Shown here: positions 59,278 to 64,000 of the stretch, piece after piece
How the letters are laid out: each line of letters begins with the position of its first letter
Numbering within the stretch: position 1 is the stretch's first letter
Source: Spirosoma oryzae
Lineage (GTDB): Bacteria; Bacteroidota; Bacteroidia; Cytophagales; Spirosomataceae
Direction of reading: 5' to 3'
Assembly: GCF_003002825.1 (NCBI RefSeq)
Contig: NZ_PVTE01000013.1
Span: forward strand, 124,001-188,000
DNA length: 64,000 nt
Made by a program: the position numbers and the translations under genes
Notes under the pieces: model-generated
Seen by the model: only the letters and a program-made list of their open reading frames with translations
What the model was told of the DNA's origin: nothing
The model's database searches: none

Positions 59278-59544
59278 ACGGGCGGGCGTTAAGTCCTTAA
59301 ATGTACCCGAAAGACTGTATGCGTTGACCCGAAAAAACGAATATTTTTTATTCTAGTTAGTTGATTGTCAAATAGGATAAATGGCTAACGTGTTGATGGG
59401 TGATACCGCAGGAGAGGAGCATCGGTGCCCGTGGGCTATCACGTAAACATAAAGTCATACGCCGACGGGTGGTCGGTAAGTGGTCAAATCCTGCGTAAAG
59501 CGTGATCTACGAGTGAACCCGCAGGTGTTCTGTCCCTGATGCTT
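59278..59544. other. Noncoding gap
   Basis: No gene seen. AT-rich sequence around 59335-59365 may contain the promoter of the VirD4-like gene. Confidence 0.4.
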
Positions 59545-60624
59545 TCAATCATTTTTTGCTGAAGCACTGCCCTTCACAAACCGGAGCGTTTTGCCGTCGA
59601 ACAACATCAGACCCCTATTCTTGTATAAAAGCGCCAATTGACCGGTGGGCGTGAACGCCATCCTGACAAGCCTGTCGTTATCCGTAGGACTGCGCGGCAT
59701 AACCTGCGTCCAGCGGTCAATAGGCACCGATCGGTTCGTAACGTTCGCCTTCATAATCGCACCATCAATGCAGGCATATAACTGGTTGTCGCTTGGGTTA
59801 AACGCCAGCAGACTGACCGATTGACCATGCACGAGCGCTGACTCTCCGCCGGTTGCCTTATCCCAGCAGGATTCGCTTGTAAAGATGGTCGTTGCCGTCA
59901 GCTGTGTAACCCGCGCGATATGACTCTGGGTAATCATGTGTCGCATGGAGCCGGCAAGGTACAGGTCGTGACCAGCCTGCGTGATCGAAACGATGGGGTT
60001 GAATGCCAGATCGAAATCGCCCGGCTGGGGTTGCACGAACTGATGCCGACGCGTGTCGAAAACGAAAAGCAGGCCACCCCATTCGCCGTAGTCGAAGCCC
60101 AGCCAAAGCCGGTCTTCCCTGTCCAGTAACCACACTGGTTTTTCTTCCCATTCGCGGGTTGTTCGCATGCCGCCCCGTACGTCTTTATTCAGCAGCAGGG
60201 AGTCGTCGGGGAAGTGGTTATAGCGCGTATCCGATGTCCAGATACCGAACGGATGCACGATCAGATACTGGTTATGACGATCCACAACAAGCGCGTAGGG
60301 CGACGCGTACGGACAGGTTGCCACTACCGACCACTGCCGTGTCTGTTCGTCGCGCTGCCAGATCTGCCCGGCGGAGTCCGCCACAACAAGTGCATTGGCT
60401 GTGTCTTTAGCAATAGCTACCAGGTGCGGGGCGGGTGGGGGCGGTATAACTGTCGACTGCATTGTGCGCGAGTCGGCCTGTTCCAGACTGCCAGTCTGCG
60501 TCAAAAGCCATATGGTCGAACCACTGGTAACAAAGTCAGTATAGACCGTTCGGGGCGTGTTTTGCGATTGGGCAAAGGAGGGATACAGCGCGAAGAAAAG
60601 GCAGGCAAGAAAAAGTACACGCAT
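59545..60624 (-). CDS. Secreted beta-propeller-like protein of unknown function
   Basis: 359 residues with signal peptide MRVLFLACLFFALYPSFAQS. The mature part has repeated blades with a W/I-x-x-D pattern: GSTIWLLTQTGSLEQADSRT, SAGQIWQRDEQTRQWSVVAT, DREDRLWLGFDYGEWGGLLF. This resembles the two-component regulator propeller without any signalling domain. It lies beside a hybrid two-component gene with the same blade type, so it may be a periplasmic companion or a split relative. Function unknown. Confidence 0.65.
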   Translation of the reverse strand: MRVLFLACLFFALYPSFAQSQNTPRTVYTDFVTSGSTIWLLTQTGSLEQADSRTMQSTVIPPPPAPHLVAIAKDTANALVVADSAGQIWQRDEQTRQWSVVATCPYASPYALVVDRHNQYLIVHPFGIWTSDTRYNHFPDDSLLLNKDVRGGMRTTREWEEKPVWLLDREDRLWLGFDYGEWGGLLFVFDTRRHQFVQPQPGDFDLAFNPIVSITQAGHDLYLAGSMRHMITQSHIARVTQLTATTIFTSESCWDKATGGESALVHGQSVSLLAFNPSDNQLYACIDGAIMKANVTNRSVPIDRWTQVMPRSPTDNDRLVRMAFTPTGQLALLYKNRGLMLFDGKTLRFVKGSASAKND

Positions 60625-60726
60625 CGGTCTTTTCTGATACGATGCTCGGACAGGGCAATTCCATAGTGTCTGCCAGAAAAGACTGACGTAATCGTACAGG
60701 AGACTCGTTTGCCCAAACCCTATCCG

Positions 60727-63700
60727 CTACCGTACCGCCTGCGCTGTGTCTCTGAAGCTGCTGGGAGAAATGCCTTTCTCTTCCGAAAAGACCCGGCTGA
60801 AATAGCGGGGATTCTCGAAGCCGACCGCGTAGGCTACGTCGGCTATGCTCATGGATGCGTTTTTCAGCAGTGCTTCGGCTTTTTGCAGGCGAAGCGCGCG
60901 CAGGTACGGGATGATCGACATGCCCGTCAGCGCCAGCGTCTTGCGGTACAGTGAGTTGCGGCTCATGCCCATCAACTGACAGATCTGTTCGGTATCCAGG
61001 TTGGCGTCGTTTAGGTGCTGCTCCAGGGTACTGCGTAGTTTGCGAATAAACTGATCGTCCAGCGCATCGGCTTCCACCGGCTGAACCAAATTGGACTGTA
61101 CGTTGCCCAGCGCCCGCTGACTGTAGTAGCGCTGTAGTCGCCGTTGGGCCTGTAACAGATTACGCAGCACGAGGAGCAACTCTTCCCGCTGGAACGGCTT
61201 GACCAGGTACGCGTCGCCCCCACGCCGTAAGCCCGTCAGCCGGTCATCTGTAGCCGCCCGGGCCGTCAATAACACGATGGGAATGTGGCTGGTGCGCTCG
61301 TCGCTTTTCAGCGTAGCGCAGAGCTCAAAACCGTCCTTGCGCGGCATCATCACGTCGCTAATGATCAGGTCGGGGATTTTCTCCAGAGCCAGATCGATGC
61401 CAGCCTGCCCGTTGGGTGCCCAGAGGACGTTATAATCGGCCTGAACACACGAAACGATGTAGCGGGCCACGTCGTCATTGTCTTCCACCAGCAGCAGTAC
61501 CGGTTTGTCTGCGTCGGCAGTAGCCGTAAGGGCGACATTGTCCGGCGTGGGCGTGTTCGGCATGACCGGCTCGGTACCGGGCGTCAGGGCTACCGGACTT
61601 TGTCGGGTCTGGCGCAGTCGGATCACAAACTCGGTCCCCTCATTCGGCTTACTCCGTACGGCCAAACCACCGTGCATGAGCAGCAGTAACTCCCGTACCA
61701 GCGAGAGACCGATACCCGTGCCGCCTGTTTCGGCAACCGGCTGCGTCGGGTTTGCCGGTACGGATCGCTGGTAGAACCGGTCGAAAACATGCGGTAGGTC
61801 CTGCGCGCTGATACCGGGGCCGGTGTTGTAGACATGAATCGCGAGCCAGGAGTCTTCGCCGGACTCATCCGGCACGACGGCTTGGTAATAATCGGCGGAC
61901 AGGGGTGGATAGGTCGGGTGGGTGGTCAGCTGGCAGGAAACGTGGCCACCGGCGGGGGTGAATTTAAGGGCGTTGGTCAGGAGATTGGACAGGATGTCGC
62001 CCAGTTTATCCTTGTCGAAGTCGGTATCGACAACGGGTTGATCGGCCTGAAAATGCAGGTGAATGCCCTTAGCCGTGGCCATGGTCTGAAACGACTCGGC
62101 AAGGTAGTGCAGGAAACCAACCAGATCGGCCCGGACGGGTTGCAACGTCATGGCTCCGGCTTCCAGTTTGGTCAGGTCCAGAATCTGATTGACCAGCCGC
62201 AGCAGACTCCGGCCGTTGCGTTCGATCAGACTGGCCGACTGGCGCAACTGCGGGTCGGCCTGCTGATGAAGCCGGTCGGCCATGCCCAGAATGATGGTCA
62301 GGGGCGTGCGGAATTCGTGGGATATGTTGGCAAAGAAATGCGATTTGGCTTCATCGAGCTGTTGCAGATCCTGCGCCTGCCGGGCAATGGTTTGGGTAGC
62401 CTCGTCAATCTGGGCCTGTAGCCGGATCTGTGACCGCTGGTGTTGCCGGTCGCGCCACCGGCCCCAGGCCCACACGCCCCCCAGCACCAGAACGAATAGC
62501 GAAAAAAGAAACCAGCTCCGCAGGTAAAACGGCCGCAGCACATGAACCTCGATGGCGAGTGGAACCGCCGACATGCGCCCGTCGGCCGACTGCCCCCTGA
62601 TCAGCAACTGGTAGTCGCCATAGGGCAGATTCCCCAGCCGCAGGTAGGGCTCGGTCTGGTGGTGCCAGGTATCGTTCAGCCCGCTAAACTGGTAGGCGTA
62701 CGTGTTTTTCTGGGCATCGGTGTAATTGAGCAGCGCGAAGTGGAGGATACTGCTTCGGTCGCCGGGTTGCAGCGTGATCTGATTCGTCCTGAGCAGGTCC
62801 GCCGTTTTGTCGACCAGTTTGTCCCGATCGGCATCGAACTGGTGGAAGGAAACTACGCGCAGGGGCAGGTCGGGCAGGGGCGGCTCGGCTTCGAAATCAC
62901 GCGGATCGAAGGCCGTTACCCCGTTCAGCCCCCCGAAATAGAGCCGTCCTTATGCATCCTGATAATGGGCAATGCGGTTGAACTCGTTATACGTGATGCC
63001 ATCCTGCACTGTGTAGCTCCGGGTCGTGAGCCGAACCGGGTCGAACTGCATAATGCCGTTGTCGCTACTGAGCCAGAGGTGGCCCCGCCGGTCGGCATAC
63101 ACCGCGTAGATATTGTCGTTGTTCAGCCCGTCGGCCCGCCGGAACTGACGGCATCGACTCCGGGCGCGATCCCAGCGAATCAGTCCGGCGTTGGCCGTTG
63201 CCAGCCAGAAGAGCCCCTGCGGGTCCTGGTAAAAATGCTGATAGCTGTCGGCCGGTAGTCTGGATGCTCCCCGGCCACCCCGCCAGTAGCGGGCCGTGAT
63301 GCCGTTTACGGGGTCGACGCTATAAAATCCCGTTGTGGCGCAGAGCCAGATCGTGCCGTGCCGGTCGGTGCCAATGTGCAGCACATGGGCCTGGGCTAAT
63401 TCGGGAAACTGGTTGTACTGCCGGAAGGGGGTAACCCGGCTCGTAACCGGGTCGACCAGCCACAGACCGGGGTCGCCACCAGCCAGTAACCGGCGGGGAG
63501 TAGCCGAAAAGGGGTGAATGGTCCAGATGGCTCCCGGACTGGGTATGGGCGTTATGCTGGTTTGGGTGGTTTTGTAATCGTACGTCACCAGCGTATTTTC
63601 TTCGCCCAGGTACAACTTACTGCCCACTTTACCGCTCAGACTTCGGAACGACCGCCGATTCGGAAATACCTGACGGACCGACGTTCCCGTAAGCGTGCTG

Positions 63701-64000
63701 GCAAACAACCCTATGTCATTCTCCAGGTTAGTATAGAGCGTATCGCCCACGGCGGTAATGCCTCTGGCTGCGGGTTGTTTTCCGACGCCGGCCAGGTAGA
63801 ACAAACGCTGGAAATAGTTCTGGCTGATCCGGGTCTGGTAGAGGCCCAGGCTGGTGCCCAGCCAGAAACTCCCGTTCTTGTCGCGAAAAAAGCTGCGGTT
63901 ATCGACAAAGCCGCTAATGAGCTGATCGCTGATGTCGATAACCGACCGATTGGCCGCATCGCGCAGCTGGTAACCATTCCAGGTCAGGCCGTTCCGGTCA
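60727..64000 (-). pseudogene. Hybrid two-component regulator (propeller-HK-REC-AraC), interrupted by one stop, cut by right edge
   Basis: One minus-strand frame is open from the right edge to 60727 except for TAA at 62950-62952. Before the stop, propeller blades are seen (GTIWLCATTGFYSVDPVNGI, GHLWLSSDNGIMQFDP). After it come GRLYFGGLNGVTAFDP, a Y_Y_Y-like domain, one membrane helix, a histidine kinase (FFANISHEFRTPL), its ATPase (TGGTGIGLSLVREL), a receiver (LIISDVMMPRKDG) and an AraC HTH (ICQLMGMSRNSLYR). The usual text at the break is HYQDAQGRLYFGG, so CAG or CAA became TAA. Such proteins sense sugars in the periplasm and act on neighbouring genes. It may still yield two pieces; a base-call error is possible. 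Confidence 0.8.

Noticed and set aside
1-64000. CRISPR array
   Set aside because: No regularly spaced direct repeats with unique spacers were seen; the only dense repeats (28.2-28.35 kb) are inside a gene and unevenly spaced.
1-64000. Stop-codon reassignment as reason for the in-frame stops
   Set aside because: TAA, TAG and TGA all end intact genes normally in this window, and only a few genes are interrupted.

Overview
The window looks like a chromosome segment of a Bacteroidota member, most likely Cytophagales close to Spirosoma/Fibrella. Reasons: GC-balanced core genes with few Shine-Dalgarno sites, families typical of that group (DUF6734-type glycosyltransferase-like protein with double-glycine precursor, hybrid two-component protein with propeller and AraC output, CWC, GH3-like, TrhO with C-terminal Cys cluster), and intergenic palindromes of the type common there. 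The species is inference; nothing in the sequence names it.

Region 1 (1-2.9 kb, minus strand) is a small secreted-peptide cassette: a double-glycine leader peptide, a DUF6734-like putative glycosyltransferase and the start of a C39-peptidase transporter that runs off the left edge. Region 2 (3.1-9.2 kb) holds a broken secreted esterase, an S33-type peptidase, an AraC regulator and an M43-like zinc protease with C-terminal tandem repeats.

Region 3 (about 9.3-30.7 kb) is an accessory island made of decayed phage-like or integrative-element DNA and its cargo. The element remnants are a frameshifted giant polyvalent-type protein (11.0-13.8 kb), a second diverged copy of that gene's 3' end (18.45-18.55 kb), two degenerate tRNA-like sequences (18.35 and 25.64 kb), and a replication/repressor module: initiator gene with internal iteron-like repeats, DnaB fossil, CI-like repressor, shared operator-like 9-mers. 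Two cargo blocks sit in it: low-GC genes of unknown function at 13.8-18.2 kb, and an intact five-gene operon at 18.6-25.25 kb. The operon encodes a GASH-like helical protein, two different TRAFAC-type P-loop GTPases (DO-GTPase1-like and DO-GTPase2-like), a GAP1-like protein ending in an effector-associated domain, and a nucleoside-phosphorylase-fold effector ending in the same domain. It reads as an NTP-dependent conflict (probably anti-phage) system and is the most exciting object in the window.

Region 4 (30.9-57.2 kb) returns to core-like genes: DUF389 and DUF2254 membrane proteins, a polysaccharide deacetylase, then a metal-efflux locus with two divergent complete RND tripartite pumps, a CDF exporter with a Cys-rich tail and, further on, a small HMA protein. 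It continues with Nudix, LysE, GT61, GH3, SurE, CWC, a HEPN-containing gene pair, TrhO and a deoxynucleoside kinase. Region 5 (57.2-64 kb) has a lone receiver protein, an orphan VirD4-like ATPase, a propeller-like secreted protein and a large hybrid two-component gene interrupted by one in-frame stop and cut by the right edge.

Several genes carry isolated nonsense changes (3814, 4084, 10585, 12702, 62950), so either the genome tolerates many young pseudogenes or the assembly has base errors. Family names are from reading the translations; no database search was possible.
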